Notes: generated from the sequence alone by a model not told the origin. A DNA stretch of 64,000 bases from Roseibium aestuarii (GCF_008477545.1 NZ_VORA01000004.1:1-64000); one strand, 5' to 3'; shown: positions 48,430 through 59,375, counted from the first letter of the stretch. Program-made: numbers and translations.

Positions 48430-49974
48430 ATGTCCCAGACGCCCGCTGCTGCCGTCGACGACCCGGATTTCTGCATCTCCCTTCCCGACGAAAGCGCGAC
48501 CATCGCCCTGGCGGAGGATCTGGCGGCCTGTCTGGCGCCGGGCGATCTTGTCTGCCTGTCCGGTGATCTGGGCGCCGGCAAGTCGACCCTGGCGCGCGCG
48601 CTCCTGCGGGCGGTTGCCGATGACGCGGACCTCGAGGTTCCGAGCCCCACCTTCACTCTGGTCCAGACCTACGAGCTGCCCCGGCTGACGGTGTCCCATT
48701 TCGATCTCTACCGGGTGGAAGTGCCGGAGGAACTGCAGGAGCTCGGCCTCGACGAAATGCTCGAGACCGGTGTGGCGCTGGTCGAGTGGCCCGAGATGGG
48801 CGAGGGCGAACTGCCCGCCTGCCGGCTCTGGATCAGCCTCACGGGTGCGGAGGATGATGCCCGCGAGGCACGGATCAAGGGGCAGGGCGGTTTCGATCTG
48901 TCCGGGCTTTCCCGCTCGCTGGAGATCCGTGCCTTCCTGCGGGCCAATGGCTTCGGACAGGCCTCCCGTCGCTTCCTGAAGGGCGATGCCTCGGCCCGGG
49001 CCTATGAGCGCATCGATCTGGATGGCGAAAGCCAGGTGCTGATGAACTCCCCGGCGCTCTATGTGGTCGGCGAACAGGCGGACGAGAACAGCTACGCCCA
49101 GATCGTGCATCTGGCCCGCGACGTGCGCCCCTTCGTGGCCGTGGGAGAGGAGCTCCGGCGTCAGGGCTTCTGCGCGCCGCAAATCCGGGCGATGGATCTC
49201 GAGCGTGGTCTTCTGCTGCTGGAGCATCTGGGCACCGACGGCGTGCTGGATGCGGACGGCAAGGTGCTGCCGGAACGCTACCGTGCAGCAACCGAGCTTC
49301 TGGCCCATCTCCATGGCCGCAGCTTCCCCGATACCGTGACCTTGCCCGATGGTTCGGCCTACAGGCTGCCGGTGTTCAGCCGCCGCGCTCTCCTGGCCGA
49401 GGTCTGCCTCTTCCTCGACTGGTACGTGCCCTTTGTCTCCGGGGCCGAGGCCTCAGAAGATCTGCGGGCCGAATTCGTCGGGCTCTGGGGCGATGTCCTC
49501 GACCGGGTCTCCGGGGCCGAGACCGGCTGGACCCTGCGCGACTACCATTCCCCCAATCTTCTCTGGCGGGGAAACCGCAGCGGCGATGACCGTCTTGGGC
49601 TCATCGACTATCAGGATGCGGTGATCGGCGCGACGGCCTATGACCTCGGCTCTCTCCTCTTCGACGCCCGTGTGGAAGTACCCGCCGATCTGGAAAGGGA
49701 GCTCCTCGACACCTATCTGGTCATTCGGGCCGAACAGGCTGCCGACTTCGATGCACAGGCATTCCGCAGTGCCTATGCGGTCTATGCCGCGCAGCGCATC
49801 ACCAAGATCCTCGGCATCTTTGTCCGTCTGGCCCGCCGCGATGGGAAACCGGTCTATCTGAACCATTTACCACGCATGAATGCCTATCTTGACCGGGCGC
49901 TGGCCGATCCTGTTCTGTCGGAGCTGAAGCGCTGGTTTGAAATCCATCGCCCTGCAACCGGGGCTGATGTCTGA
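48430..49974 (+). CDS. TsaE ATPase fused to an AmgK-like anomeric sugar kinase
   Basis: This 514-aa fusion has residues 1-150 as TsaE, the ATPase of the tRNA t6A synthesis machinery: P-loop LSGDLGAGKSTLARALLRA, PSPTFTLVQTYE, HFDLYRVEVPEEL, VALVEWPEMGE. Residues about 165-514 are an aminoglycoside-phosphotransferase-fold kinase with SRRFLKGDASARAYERI, LLEHLGTDGVL, the Brenner motif LRDYHSPNLLW and LGLIDYQDAVIG. With the following murU it matches AmgK, which phosphorylates MurNAc/GlcNAc at C1 in the peptidoglycan-recycling bypass. The two activities share one polypeptide only by gene fusion; such fusions are known in alphaproteobacteria. Confidence 0.92.
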   Translation: MSQTPAAAVDDPDFCISLPDESATIALAEDLAACLAPGDLVCLSGDLGAGKSTLARALLRAVADDADLEVPSPTFTLVQTYELPRLTVSHFDLYRVEVPEELQELGLDEMLETGVALVEWPEMGEGELPACRLWISLTGAEDDAREARIKGQGGFDLSGLSRSLEIRAFLRANGFGQASRRFLKGDASARAYERIDLDGESQVLMNSPALYVVGEQADENSYAQIVHLARDVRPFVAVGEELRRQGFCAPQIRAMDLERGLLLLEHLGTDGVLDADGKVLPERYRAATELLAHLHGRSFPDTVTLPDGSAYRLPVFSRRALLAEVCLFLDWYVPFVSGAEASEDLRAEFVGLWGDVLDRVSGAETGWTLRDYHSPNLLWRGNRSGDDRLGLIDYQDAVIGATAYDLGSLLFDARVEVPADLERELLDTYLVIRAEQAADFDAQAFRSAYAVYAAQRITKILGIFVRLARRDGKPVYLNHLPRMNAYLDRALADPVLSELKRWFEIHRPATGADV

Positions 49975-49990
49975 AGGAGTGGGAAGTTCC

Positions 49991-50725
49991 ATGTCGGCAA
50001 AGCCGTTTCGTCCGTCCAAGGCTATGATCCTCGCTGCCGGCATCGGCAAGCGCATGCGTCCCCTGACGGCAACGACGCCCAAGCCGCTGATCGAGGTCAA
50101 CGGCAAGTCCCTGATCGATCACGGCATGGACCGTCTCGCGGCAGCGGGGGTAAAGACCTGCGTGGTCAACGTCCATTATCTCGCCGACCTGGTGGAGGTG
50201 CACGTCAAGCGCCGCCGCGACATGGAGGTCCTGATCTCGGACGAACGGGACGCGCTGCTGGAAACCGGTGGCGGCATCCGCAAGGCCTTGCCCCTTCTGG
50301 GGGACGAGCCTTTCTTCCAGATGAACTCCGACACGGCCTACTGGATCGAGGGGGTGAAGCCGAACCTCGAGCACATGATCGACGCCTGGGACGAGAGCCG
50401 CATGGATGCGCTCCTGCTGGTGGCCGAGACCGTGAATGCGGTCGGCTACGCCGGTCGCGGCGATTTCGACATGGACATGAACGGCCGGCTGACCCGCCGC
50501 AAGGAGCGGGGCGTCAGCGCCTTTGCCTATGCAGGCGTCACCATTCTCCATCCGCGCCTCTTCGAAGGCGCGCCGGAGGGGGCCTTCTCCATGAACCGTC
50601 TCTTCGACAAGGCCATCGAGGAAGAACGCCTCTTCGGGGTGACGATGGAAGGCATCTGGCTGCATGTCGGAACGCCTGAAGCCATCCGCGCCGCGGAATA
50701 CGCCGTCGCTGAAAGCGCGGCGTGA
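49991..50725 (+). CDS. murU: N-acetylmuramate-1-phosphate uridylyltransferase (MurU-like nucleotidyltransferase)
   Basis: This 244-aa nucleotidyltransferase has KAMILAAGIGKRMRPLTATTPKPLIEVNGKSLIDH (the G-x-G-x-R-M-x-P-L-T signature), GGGIRKALPLLG, a QMNSDTAYW metal site and TMEGIWLHVGTPEAIRAAE. Combined with the AmgK-like kinase directly upstream (16-base gap), it would turn MurNAc-1-phosphate into UDP-MurNAc, bypassing MurA/MurB and hence fosfomycin. The start was chosen for the conserved N-terminus. Confidence 0.9.
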   Translation: MSAKPFRPSKAMILAAGIGKRMRPLTATTPKPLIEVNGKSLIDHGMDRLAAAGVKTCVVNVHYLADLVEVHVKRRRDMEVLISDERDALLETGGGIRKALPLLGDEPFFQMNSDTAYWIEGVKPNLEHMIDAWDESRMDALLLVAETVNAVGYAGRGDFDMDMNGRLTRRKERGVSAFAYAGVTILHPRLFEGAPEGAFSMNRLFDKAIEEERLFGVTMEGIWLHVGTPEAIRAAEYAVAESAA

Positions 50726-50728
50726 TCC

Positions 50729-53700
50729 ATGGCGGATGAGCGCAAGTCCGGATCCCGTCTCCTCTCCATTCCCCCGTCGGTTCCCTTCCTGAGGACATTC
50801 GCCACCCGCCTCGTCGAAGGGGACCTGGTGCCCGGCTTCTGCCCGCGCACCAATCCGCTCGAGCTGTCGCGGGCGACCCTCTACCTGCCCACCCGCCGTG
50901 CCGCCCGCCTGCTGCCCGAGATCTTTCAGGAGCTCTTCGGCGGCAAGCCCGTCCTGCTGCCGCGCATCCTGCCCATCGGCGATGTGGAGGAGGACGAGCT
51001 GACCCTGCGCGCCGATGCGAGCGCGGACGGCAATGCGCTGGCGCCCGCCATGCCGTCCATGGAGCGTCATCTGGCGCTCACTCGGCTGGTTCTGGCCTGG
51101 AAGGGCGCGCTGCGCCGCGAGGTGCTGGACCTGAAGTCCGACGAACCGCTCGGCGTGCCGGCCTCCGCCGCTGATGCCGCCTGGCTAGCCGGTGATCTGG
51201 CGGCCCTGATGGACGAGATCGAGACGGAAGAGGCGGACTGGAGCGATCTGGCGTCCCTCGTGCCCGAGGATCACGCCCGATACTGGCAGATCACCCTGGA
51301 TTTCCTCGCCATCGTGCAGCAGGGCTGGCCGGCCTATCTGGTCGAGCGTGGCATGATGGACGCCAAGGCCCGCCGCTCCGCCCTCATCCGGCAGGCGGCC
51401 GAGCAGCTGGAGCGGACGCCGCCGTCCGGACCGGTGATCGTTGCCGGGGTCACCGGTTCGGTGCCCGCGACGGCCCGCTTCCTCAAGGCTGTCGCAGGCC
51501 TGCCCCAGGGTGTGATCGTCCTGCCCGGGCTGGATCGTCACCTCGATGCCGCCTCCTGGCAGGCGCTGGGTGGCAGTCGGACACCGGCCCGCGCTACGGG
51601 AAAGCGGGACAGCAGCGTTCCCGCCCATCCACAATATGGCCTGAAGCAGTTGCTCGACCGGCTGGAGGTGGACAGGGAGGACGTGGCAGATCTCGGAGCC
51701 GCGCCCGTTGCGGCTCTGGCCGATCGCGACATCCTGGTCTCCGAGGCCATGCGCCCGGCCGAGACCTCCGATGGCTGGATGACCTTTCTGGGCGCCTTCC
51801 ACGTGACCCGCCGTTCGGCCGCGCTCGCCGATGTGGAGCTGGTGGTCGCCCGTAACGAGGCCGAGGAGGCGCTGGCCGCAGCCATTGCCCTGCGCGAGGC
51901 GGTCGAGCGCGGCGAGACGGCGGCCTTCGTCTCGCCGGACCGGCTCCTGTCGCGCCGGGTGGCCGTGGAGCTTGCCCGCTGGAAGATCCAGGTGGACGAC
52001 AGTGCCGGCCGGCCGCTCGATCAAACGCCCCCTGCGATCCTCGCCAATCTGGCGGCCAGGCTCGCCAGCAACGGCTGCGACCCGATCGATCTCCTCTCCC
52101 TTCTCAAGCATCCGCTCTGCCGGCTCGGCCTGTCGCTCAAGGATGTGCGCTCGGCCGCGCGTGCCCTGGAACGCGGCGTGCTGCGCGGGCCCCGCGCCCG
52201 GCCCGGCACCTCGGGTCTGCGCGAGGCGGTGCTGGCCAGCCGGGAGCTTCAGGCAAGTTCCGCCCGCGTGGCGCGCTGGCAGAAGATCCACGACGACGAC
52301 TGGGACGTGCTCCTCGACCTGGTGGCGAGGCTCGCCCATGCGCTGGCCCCTCTGGAGGACCTGCAGGGGGACGACGTTTTGCTCTCCGTCACCCGTCTGG
52401 CGGAAGCACAGGTCGAGATGCTGACCCGCGTTGCCCGCGACGAGACCGGGTCCGACGCGGAGCTCTATACCGGCGAGACCGGTGATGCGCTGGCCGCCTT
52501 CTATGCCAGCCTGCTGGAAGCCGATCCGGCGGGGCTCGAGATCAAGGCCTCCGACTGGGCCAGTGTCCAGCCGGCGCTGATGGCCAGCGTCTCCGTTCGC
52601 CGTCGCCTTCCCGGCGACCCCCGGGTCCAGATCCTGGGCCCGATGGAGGCCCGCCTGCAGGCCCCGGACCTGATGATCCTCGCCGGCCTCAATGAGGGCG
52701 TCTGGCCCCAGCGCACCCGCAACGATCCCTGGCTCAACCGGCCCATGAAGCAGGATATCGGTCTGGAGCCGCCGGAGCGGCGTCTGGGGGCTGCGGCCCA
52801 CGACTTCGCGCAAGGTCTTGGCGCGCGCCGGGTCATCCTCTCCCGCTCCGCCCGTGCCGATGGCGCGCCGACGGTCATGTCCCGCTGGCTGCAGCGCCTG
52901 CTGACGCTTTCGGGGCCTGAGGTCGCGGACGAAATGACGGCCCGTGGGGCGCGACATCTGGCGCTGGCTGCCCGTCTGGACCAGCCGGCCGGCGGCGTCC
53001 GGGCTGCCGAGCGTCCCAATCCGAAGCCGCCGCTGGCGGCCCGGCCCAAGCGCCTTTCGGTCACCGAGATCGAACGTCTGGTCCGGGATCCTTACGCCAT
53101 CCATGCCCGCCACGTGCTGCGGCTGGAGCCGGTCGACCCCATCGGCGGCGAACCGGGTGCCGCGGAAAAGGGCACGATCATTCACGATGCCCTGGCCGAA
53201 TTCCTGCAGGGCTGGACCGGCCCGTTCGACGCGGCGGCCCTGGCGCGTCTGGTCGAGGTGGGCGAGCGGCACTTCGCGACGCTCGATGCCTTCCCCGCGA
53301 TCCGCGCCCTGTGGTGGCCGCGCTTCCTGCGTATCGCCGAGGCCTTCATCGCCTTCGAAGGGCGCCGGTCCGGACGTCTGGACAAGCGCTATCTGGAGAT
53401 CTCCGGCGGGCTGGAGCTGGCTTTGCCGGGCGTCGAGTTCCGGCTCACCGGTCGTGCCGACCGGATCGATCTGCTCAACGACGGCACCATTTCCGTGCTC
53501 GACTACAAGACCGGGCAGGCCCCTTCCATGAAGCAGGTGGAAACCCTTCTCGCGCCGCAGCTGCCGCTGGAAGCCGCGATGATTGCCCGCGGCGGGTTTG
53601 ACGGGGTGCCGTCCACCCTGCCGATCTCCGAGCTGCTCTATGTACAGCTGAAGGGAGGGTCCGATCCGCTGCTGGAGGTGCCCCGGACGCCTAAGGACAA

Positions 53701-53884
53701 GGATCTCGGCGAGCTGGCCGATGAGGCCTATGCCCGGCTCGAGGCGCTGGTCGCCCACTACGCCAACGAGGACAACGGCTATCTCTCCAGGGCGCGGGTG
53801 ATGATGGAAGGCAATGTCGGCGGGGCTTACGACCATCTGGCGCGCGTTCAGGAATGGTCCGTCGGCGAAGGGGGCGAGGAATGA
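50729..53884 (+). CDS. addB: Double-strand break repair protein AddB
   Basis: This 1051-aa alphaproteobacterial AddB is partner of AddA in the helicase-nuclease that resects double-strand breaks. The N-terminus has the phage-like IPPSVPFLRTFATRLVEG and LYLPTRRAARLLPEIF. The middle contains RVQILGPMEARLQAPDLMILAGLNEGVWPQ, typical of AddB. The C-terminal nuclease (about 800-1040) has LSVTEIERLVRDPYAIHARHVL, GTIIHDALAEFL and ISVLDYKTGQAPS with the metal/catalytic D-x-K. It overlaps addA by four bases. Confidence 0.95.
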   Translation: MADERKSGSRLLSIPPSVPFLRTFATRLVEGDLVPGFCPRTNPLELSRATLYLPTRRAARLLPEIFQELFGGKPVLLPRILPIGDVEEDELTLRADASADGNALAPAMPSMERHLALTRLVLAWKGALRREVLDLKSDEPLGVPASAADAAWLAGDLAALMDEIETEEADWSDLASLVPEDHARYWQITLDFLAIVQQGWPAYLVERGMMDAKARRSALIRQAAEQLERTPPSGPVIVAGVTGSVPATARFLKAVAGLPQGVIVLPGLDRHLDAASWQALGGSRTPARATGKRDSSVPAHPQYGLKQLLDRLEVDREDVADLGAAPVAALADRDILVSEAMRPAETSDGWMTFLGAFHVTRRSAALADVELVVARNEAEEALAAAIALREAVERGETAAFVSPDRLLSRRVAVELARWKIQVDDSAGRPLDQTPPAILANLAARLASNGCDPIDLLSLLKHPLCRLGLSLKDVRSAARALERGVLRGPRARPGTSGLREAVLASRELQASSARVARWQKIHDDDWDVLLDLVARLAHALAPLEDLQGDDVLLSVTRLAEAQVEMLTRVARDETGSDAELYTGETGDALAAFYASLLEADPAGLEIKASDWASVQPALMASVSVRRRLPGDPRVQILGPMEARLQAPDLMILAGLNEGVWPQRTRNDPWLNRPMKQDIGLEPPERRLGAAAHDFAQGLGARRVILSRSARADGAPTVMSRWLQRLLTLSGPEVADEMTARGARHLALAARLDQPAGGVRAAERPNPKPPLAARPKRLSVTEIERLVRDPYAIHARHVLRLEPVDPIGGEPGAAEKGTIIHDALAEFLQGWTGPFDAAALARLVEVGERHFATLDAFPAIRALWWPRFLRIAEAFIAFEGRRSGRLDKRYLEISGGLELALPGVEFRLTGRADRIDLLNDGTISVLDYKTGQAPSMKQVETLLAPQLPLEAAMIARGGFDGVPSTLPISELLYVQLKGGSDPLLEVPRTPKDKDLGELADEAYARLEALVAHYANEDNGYLSRARVMMEGNVGGAYDHLARVQEWSVGEGGEE

Positions 53885-56800
53885 GTTTCGAGATCCCACG
53901 CCTCACGCGGGAGCGCCAGGAAAAGGCCTCCCACCCGGAGGCCTCCGCCTGGGTGAGCGCTAATGCCGGCTCCGGCAAGACCTTCGTCCTGTCGCGGCGG
54001 GTGGTGCGCCTGCTGCTCGCAGGCACCGATCCCTCGCGCCTGCTCTGCCTCACCTTCACCAAGGCGGCTGCGGCCGAAATGGCCACCCGCGTCTTCCGCA
54101 TCCTCGGCGACTGGGTGACGATGGAAGATGAGCGTCTGGCTGATGAGCTGCAGGACATCGAGGGCCGCCGCCCCGACGCGGCCCGTCTCGCCATGGCGCG
54201 TCGGCTCTTTGCCCGCGCGCTCGAAACCCCGGGCGGTCTCAAGATCCAGACCATCCACGGGTTCTGTGAGGCCCTGCTCCACCAGTTTCCGCTGGAAGCC
54301 AATGTGGCCGGCCACTTCACCGTGCTGGACGAGCGCATCGCCGGCGAGCTGATGGCCGAGGCCCGCGCTGCGGTGTTGCAGAAGGCGGAAGCCGATCCCG
54401 CCAGCCCCTATGGCCGGGCGCTGGCCACCATCATCGCGCTCATGTCCGACGGCGGTCTGGACAAGGGCCTGAGCGAACTCATTTCCGGTCGCGACGCCCT
54501 GCGCCTGTGGCTCGATGATGCCGGAGGGCTGGCGCCCGCGCTTCAGTCCCTCGCGCGCGATCTCGACGTGGATCCGGAGGAAACGGTCGAGGACCTCGAC
54601 CGGCGCATCCTCCTCGAATGCCCCATCGATCTCAACGCGGCCAAGGCCTATCGCGAGGCTCTGGCGCTGGGCACCAAGACGGACATCGAGAAGGGCGAGG
54701 CGCTTGTCGCAGCCTTCGCCGCGCGAACGCCCGATCTCTTCCCCGCCCTCTGGCTGCCGGTCTTCCTCACCAAGGATCTGTCGCCGCGCAAGAAGCTGGT
54801 CACCGCCAAGACGGCAGAGGCCTACCCTGCCATGGTGGAGGCGCTTGCCGCCGAACAGCAGCGCCTGCTGGATCTGCTGGCCCGCCGGGCCTCGGTCGTG
54901 ACCTGGCACGGCACGGCCGCACTGCTGACCCTGGCCCATGCGGTCATCGACCTCTACGAGGCGGCCAAGACCCGTCAGGGCTTCCTGGACTTCGAGGATC
55001 TGGTGGTGCGCACGGCGACCATGCTGTCGCGCTCCGAGGCCGCCCAGTGGGTCCAGTTCAAGCTGGATCAGGGGCTGGATCACATTCTCGTCGACGAGGC
55101 CCAGGACACCTCGCCGCGCCAGTGGCAGGTGGTGCAGGCGCTGGCCGCCGAGTTCTTCACCGGCACCGGCGCCCGTGACACCCTGCGCACGATCTTCGCC
55201 GTGGGCGACGAGAAACAGTCGATCTATTCCTTCCAGGGCGCGGTTCCGGCCTATTTCGACGAGATGCGCCGCAGCTTCGCCAGACGGTCAGAGGAGGCCG
55301 AGCGCCTGTTCCATTCGGTGGACCTGCAGCTCTCCTTCCGCTCCACCGGCGACGTGCTGGGTGCGGTTGATACGGTTTTTTCCTCAGCCTCCGCCCACAA
55401 GGGCCTCTCCCAGGAACTGAAGGCGCCGGTGCACGAGGCGATCCGCCGCGATCCCGGCGTGGTGGACCTGTGGCCGCTGGAAAAGCCCGCCATCATCGAG
55501 GAGCCGGGCGACTGGCGTGAGCCGCTCGACCGTATCGGCGGCGACAGTCCGATGGTGCGCGTTGCCCGCCGCATCGCCCGCACCATTCGCGGCTGGATGG
55601 AGCGCGGGGAGGCCGACCCGGGCGACGTGATGGTGCTGCTGCGCAAGCGCGGTCCCTTCGTCGAGGTGCTGAACCGGGAGCTCAAGCAGATGGGCGTGCC
55701 CGCCGCGGGCTCCGACCGTCTGGTGCTGACCGATCACATCGCGGTCAAGGACCTGGCGGCGCTGGGCCGCTTCCTGCTGCTGCAGGAGGACGACCTGTCT
55801 CTGGCGGAGGTGCTGAAGAGCCCGCTGCTCGGCCTGACCGACGACGACCTCATCGAGATTGCCCGCGAGACTCCGGAGCGGCCGCGCGCCGGCACGCTCT
55901 GGCAGTCGCTGCTGAAGAAGTCGGACACGAGCGCCAGGTTGCTCGAGGCCCGGCAGAAGCTGGAAACCTGGCGTGCCCGGGCCGACTTCATGCCGCCTTT
56001 CGAGTTCTACGCCAGGCTGCTCGCCGGAGATGGCGGCCGCAAGGCCTTCCGCAAGCGCCTCGGCGTGGAAGTGGATGACGTGCTGGACGAGTTTCTGGCC
56101 CTGACCATGAGCTTCGAGCAGGTCGGCACGCCGGGGCTGGAGGGCTTCCTCGCCTGGATGGCGGCGGCTCCGACCCAGATCAAGCGCGAGCTCTCCAACT
56201 CCAAGGGCATGGTCCGCATCATGACCGTGCATGGCTCCAAGGGTCTGGAAGCGAAGATCGTCATTCTGGTCGATACCTGCGCGGCCCCCGTCCACGCCCA
56301 GCATGATCCGGCCTTCCTGCCGCTCCCGCGCGATGCTCATGGCATGTCCCCGCCCGCCCTGTTGTGGCTGCCGGGCAAGTCGGACCGGCTGCCCCTGCAC
56401 GAAGAGGGTCTCGAAGCCCTGCGCGAGGGCCAGCGCGAGGAATACCGCCGCCTGCTCTATGTGGCCCTGACCCGCGCCGAGGACCGGCTGATCGTCTGCG
56501 GCTGGCAACCCGCCCGCGGCGCCCACGAGGAATGCTGGTATTCGCTGGTGGAAACGGCCCTGCGGCCGCAGGCCCGCGAGATCCTCGCACCCGATGGCGA
56601 GGTCGTGGCCTGGCGCTGGCAGAAGACGCCGGACAATCCGGCCGCGCCCGATGCGCCTGCTTCTGCTGATGCACCCGTCGCGGCACACCGCGCCGCCGCC
56701 CCGTCGACTGCAACGGATGCCGTCGATCTGCCGGACTGGCTGCGCACCCCGGTCACCCCATTCGTCAGGGGCACCCGGCTCCAGCCCTCCAAGGCCTTCG

Positions 56801-57414
56801 AGGCCATGGAGGAAAAGGATGGACCGGAACCGGTGCCCGCGCTCACCCGGCTGGCGACCCGCCGGGCCGGGGGCAACTGGCCGCTGGAACGCGGGCGCCT
56901 GATGCACAAGCTGCTGGAAGTCCTGCCTGATCTGCCCGAGGCCGATCGCATGGCGGCGGCAGAGCGGTTGATCGCCCGCAGTCTCGCCGAAGAGTTCCGG
57001 GACCATGAGGCGAGCCTTCTGGGCGAGATCCGCGCCATTCTGGACGCGCCGGACCTGGCGCCACTGTTCGATCCGGCGGGTCGGGCCGAGGTGTCCCTTG
57101 TCGGCTCGATCACGACTGCGCGAGGGGAAACCATGGCCGTCTCCGGCCAGATTGACCGGCTTCTGGTGCGCGACGACGAGATCCTGATCATCGATTTCAA
57201 GACCAATCAGGTTCCGCCCGAGTCCCCGGAGGGCATTTCGCTGGAATATCGCGCCCAGCTGGCCGTTTATCGCAGGCTCCTGCGCGGCATCTATCCCGAC
57301 CGCCCGGTGAGGGCCGCCCTGCTCTGGACGGTCGGTCCCAGCCTCATGGAGGTCGCTCCCGAGCTTCTTGATCAGACGCTTGCGGGCCTGCGCAGCGCAG
57401 ACCCCGTATCTTGA
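53881..57414 (+). CDS. addA: Double-strand break repair helicase AddA
   Basis: This 1177-aa UvrD-like helicase-nuclease has Walker [23 protein letters not shown] at about residues 25-45, [14 protein letters not shown] (Ia), [27 protein letters not shown] (II), [13 protein letters not shown] (III), [18 protein letters not shown] (V) and [14 protein letters not shown] (VI). The C-terminal nuclease starts near 990 with [17 protein letters not shown] and has [11 protein letters not shown] (D-x-K). A proline/alanine-rich linker joins helicase and nuclease. Translation is coupled to addB (ATGA overlap). Confidence 0.97.
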   Translation: MSFEIPRLTRERQEKASHPEASAWVSANAGSGKTFVLSRRVVRLLLAGTDPSRLLCLTFTKAAAAEMATRVFRILGDWVTMEDERLADELQDIEGRRPDAARLAMARRLFARALETPGGLKIQTIHGFCEALLHQFPLEANVAGHFTVLDERIAGELMAEARAAVLQKAEADPASPYGRALATIIALMSDGGLDKGLSELISGRDALRLWLDDAGGLAPALQSLARDLDVDPEETVEDLDRRILLECPIDLNAAKAYREALALGTKTDIEKGEALVAAFAARTPDLFPALWLPVFLTKDLSPRKKLVTAKTAEAYPAMVEALAAEQQRLLDLLARRASVVTWHGTAALLTLAHAVIDLYEAAKTRQGFLDFEDLVVRTATMLSRSEAAQWVQFKLDQGLDHILVDEAQDTSPRQWQVVQALAAEFFTGTGARDTLRTIFAVGDEKQSIYSFQGAVPAYFDEMRRSFARRSEEAERLFHSVDLQLSFRSTGDVLGAVDTVFSSASAHKGLSQELKAPVHEAIRRDPGVVDLWPLEKPAIIEEPGDWREPLDRIGGDSPMVRVARRIARTIRGWMERGEADPGDVMVLLRKRGPFVEVLNRELKQMGVPAAGSDRLVLTDHIAVKDLAALGRFLLLQEDDLSLAEVLKSPLLGLTDDDLIEIARETPERPRAGTLWQSLLKKSDTSARLLEARQKLETWRARADFMPPFEFYARLLAGDGGRKAFRKRLGVEVDDVLDEFLALTMSFEQVGTPGLEGFLAWMAAAPTQIKRELSNSKGMVRIMTVHGSKGLEAKIVILVDTCAAPVHAQHDPAFLPLPRDAHGMSPPALLWLPGKSDRLPLHEEGLEALREGQREEYRRLLYVALTRAEDRLIVCGWQPARGAHEECWYSLVETALRPQAREILAPDGEVVAWRWQKTPDNPAAPDAPASADAPVAAHRAAAPSTATDAVDLPDWLRTPVTPFVRGTRLQPSKAFEAMEEKDGPEPVPALTRLATRRAGGNWPLERGRLMHKLLEVLPDLPEADRMAAAERLIARSLAEEFRDHEASLLGEIRAILDAPDLAPLFDPAGRAEVSLVGSITTARGETMAVSGQIDRLLVRDDEILIIDFKTNQVPPESPEGISLEYRAQLAVYRRLLRGIYPDRPVRAALLWTVGPSLMEVAPELLDQTLAGLRSADPVS

Positions 57415-57497
57415 CGGATCCCCGCCGGGTTCCTACCTTCGGCGCAACACGAGAGGTGACCCCCGTCACCCCCGATCAATCGCGAAAGAGACAGATC

Positions 57498-57818
57498 ATG
57501 GCTACCAACAAGGTCACCGACGCCAGCTTCGAGACCGACGTCCTGAATTCCGACACCCCGGTCGTGGTGGACTTCTGGGCTGAATGGTGCGGCCCGTGCA
57601 AGATGATCGCCCCGGCTCTGGAAGAACTCTCCGAAGAGCTCGACGGTCAGGTGAAGATCGCCAAGATCAACATCGACGAGAACCAGGATGCCGCCATGAA
57701 GTATGGCGTGCGCTCCATCCCGATGCTGATCATGTTCAAGAACGGCGAGCCGATGGCCAGCCAGGTGGGCGCAGCCCCCAAGGGCAAGCTCTCCGACTGG
57801 ATCAAGAGCGCCCTCTGA
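57498..57818 (+). CDS. trxA: Thioredoxin
   Basis: This 106-aa cytosolic thioredoxin reduces protein disulfides. The active site is [14 protein letters not shown] (redox Cys pair in WCGPC), and the cis-Pro is in [13 protein letters not shown]. Length is classical. The start has an AAAGAGA ribosome site. trxA immediately after addA is the usual order in Rhizobiales. Confidence 0.97.
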   Translation: MATNKVTDASFETDVLNSDTPVVVDFWAEWCGPCKMIAPALEELSEELDGQVKIAKINIDENQDAAMKYGVRSIPMLIMFKNGEPMASQVGAAPKGKLSDWIKSAL

Positions 57819-57958
57819 GACCCCGGACGGCCGCGCACCCTTGCAGAAACCGGGTACGCAAGCCTTCTGAACCATGCTGAACCTTGACGGGTCGGAGCGG
57901 CTGTGCACAAGCATGACCGCTCCAACTCTTTTTCAAGCGACAAACCGACGGACAACAC

Positions 57959-58582
57959 ATGAGCGACGACAACAAGATCCCGGAAGGCGTCGAGCCCGAG
58001 GCCGCTGCTGATCAGGCTTCCGCCGACGCTCACGCCGGCGACACCGCACAGGAACTCAATCCGCTGGAGGCTCTTCAGGCCGAGAACGCGGAGCTGAAGG
58101 ACCGCCTGCTGCGCACCATCGCCGAAATGGAAAACCTGCGTTCCCGCACCCAGCGCGAGATCAAGGACACCCGCACCTATGCGGTGACCGGTTTCGCCCG
58201 CGACATGCTGAACGTCACCGACAACCTGCGCCGCGCTCTCGACAGCCTGGGCGCGGAGGTGCGTGAGGCGGCCGACGCGACCATCAAGAGCCTGATCGAA
58301 GGCGTCGAGATGACCGAGCGCGACCTGCTGGGCCAGCTGGAAAAGCACGGCGTGAAGAAGCTGGAACCGGAAGGCCAGAAGTTCGACCCGAACTTCCATC
58401 AGGCCATGTTCGAGGTTCCGAACCCGAATGTACCGAACAACACGGTCGTTCAGGTGGTTCAGGCCGGCTACTCCATCGGCGACCGGGTCCTGCGCCCCGC
58501 CATGGTGGGTGTCGCCAAGGGCGGCCCGAAGGATGTGGCCGCAGACGGCGAGGCCGGCCAGACGGTGGACAAGAGCGCCTGA
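57959..58582 (+). CDS. grpE: Nucleotide exchange factor GrpE
   Basis: This 207-aa GrpE homologue releases ADP from DnaK. It has an acidic N-terminal tail, a long coiled coil (about 40-100: [33 protein letters not shown]) and a beta-wing domain with [49 protein letters not shown]. Position is unusual, since grpE in this order is often beside hrcA; here it stands between trxA and a channel-like gene. No CIRCE element is seen upstream, but AAACCGACGG leads into the start. Confidence 0.95.
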   Translation: MSDDNKIPEGVEPEAAADQASADAHAGDTAQELNPLEALQAENAELKDRLLRTIAEMENLRSRTQREIKDTRTYAVTGFARDMLNVTDNLRRALDSLGAEVREAADATIKSLIEGVEMTERDLLGQLEKHGVKKLEPEGQKFDPNFHQAMFEVPNPNVPNNTVVQVVQAGYSIGDRVLRPAMVGVAKGGPKDVAADGEAGQTVDKSA

Positions 58583-58724
58583 TCGCGCATCCGCTCATCT
58601 GAACGACCGGAGAACAGCGCGGCCGATTGTGCCTGTGCGATTTACATTCAGGTCGTCGACCTTATCTTGGGAGGGGCTGCTCCGGTCGCGGGGCAGCCCT
58701 TCTGGCATTTCGGAGACGGGCGCC

Positions 58725-59345
58725 ATGCTCCTGCAGTTTCTCGATTACATCGGCGTGGCCGTCTTCGCCCTGACCGGCGCCATCATGGCCTCGCGCAAGG
58801 GGCTGGACATCCTCGCTTTCCTCTTTCTGGCGACAATCACCGGCATCGGTGGCGGAACCCTGCGCGACGTGCTCCTCGACGTACCGGTCTTCTGGACCCT
58901 CAACGATCGCTATCTGCTCGTATGTCTGGCCATGAGCGCGCTCATGTGGGTGGCGGGGCCGCAGGTGGAAAAGCTCGGCAAGCCCCTGCGCTGGGCCGAT
59001 GCCATCGGCATGGCGGCCTATTGCGTCATGGGGGCGGCCAAGGCCCTCGCTGTGACCGATTCCGCTCTGGTGGCGATCCTGTTGGGAACCATGACGGCAA
59101 CCTTCGGCGGCATCCTCCGCGACATCGTGGTGGGCGAGAAATCGGCGCTGCTCAAGCCCGAGATCTATGTGAGCGCCGCGCTGGCGGGATCTGCGCTCTA
59201 TGTCGGTCTGCGCATGGCGGAGATGGACAGCTGGGTCGCAGCCGGCCTCGCTGCCGCCTTCGCGCTGATCCTGCGCGGTGGGGCGATCGTCGCGGGCTGG
59301 ACCTTGCCGGTCTACAAGTCCGGCGCTTCTCTCGACCGGCCGTGA
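58725..59345 (+). CDS. Trimeric intracellular cation channel (TRIC / UPF0126) family protein
   Basis: This 206-aa membrane protein has about seven hydrophobic helices in two similar halves: helix motif FALTGAIMASRKGLDILAF with GIGGGTLRDVLLDVP in the first, GTMTATFGGILRDIVVGEKSALLKPEIYV in the second. The paired G-x-L-R-D motifs are the prokaryotic TRIC hallmark (potassium channel in structurally studied members; an older role as glycine transporter was suggested for some). Start: ATG with GGAG nine bases upstream. It is the last rightward gene before a strong terminator. Confidence 0.9.
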   Translation: MLLQFLDYIGVAVFALTGAIMASRKGLDILAFLFLATITGIGGGTLRDVLLDVPVFWTLNDRYLLVCLAMSALMWVAGPQVEKLGKPLRWADAIGMAAYCVMGAAKALAVTDSALVAILLGTMTATFGGILRDIVVGEKSALLKPEIYVSAALAGSALYVGLRMAEMDSWVAAGLAAAFALILRGGAIVAGWTLPVYKSGASLDRP

Positions 59346-59375
59346 CGGCGGCCGAAAGGTCTCCTGGAAATGAAG

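Noticed and set aside
46143..48656. 837-codon minus-strand frame across divL
   Set aside because: Antisense shadow of divL.
58428..58724. N-terminal extension of the TRIC-like gene
   Set aside because: It overlaps the end of grpE, is not membrane-like and lacks a ribosome site; the ATG at 58725 has GGAG.
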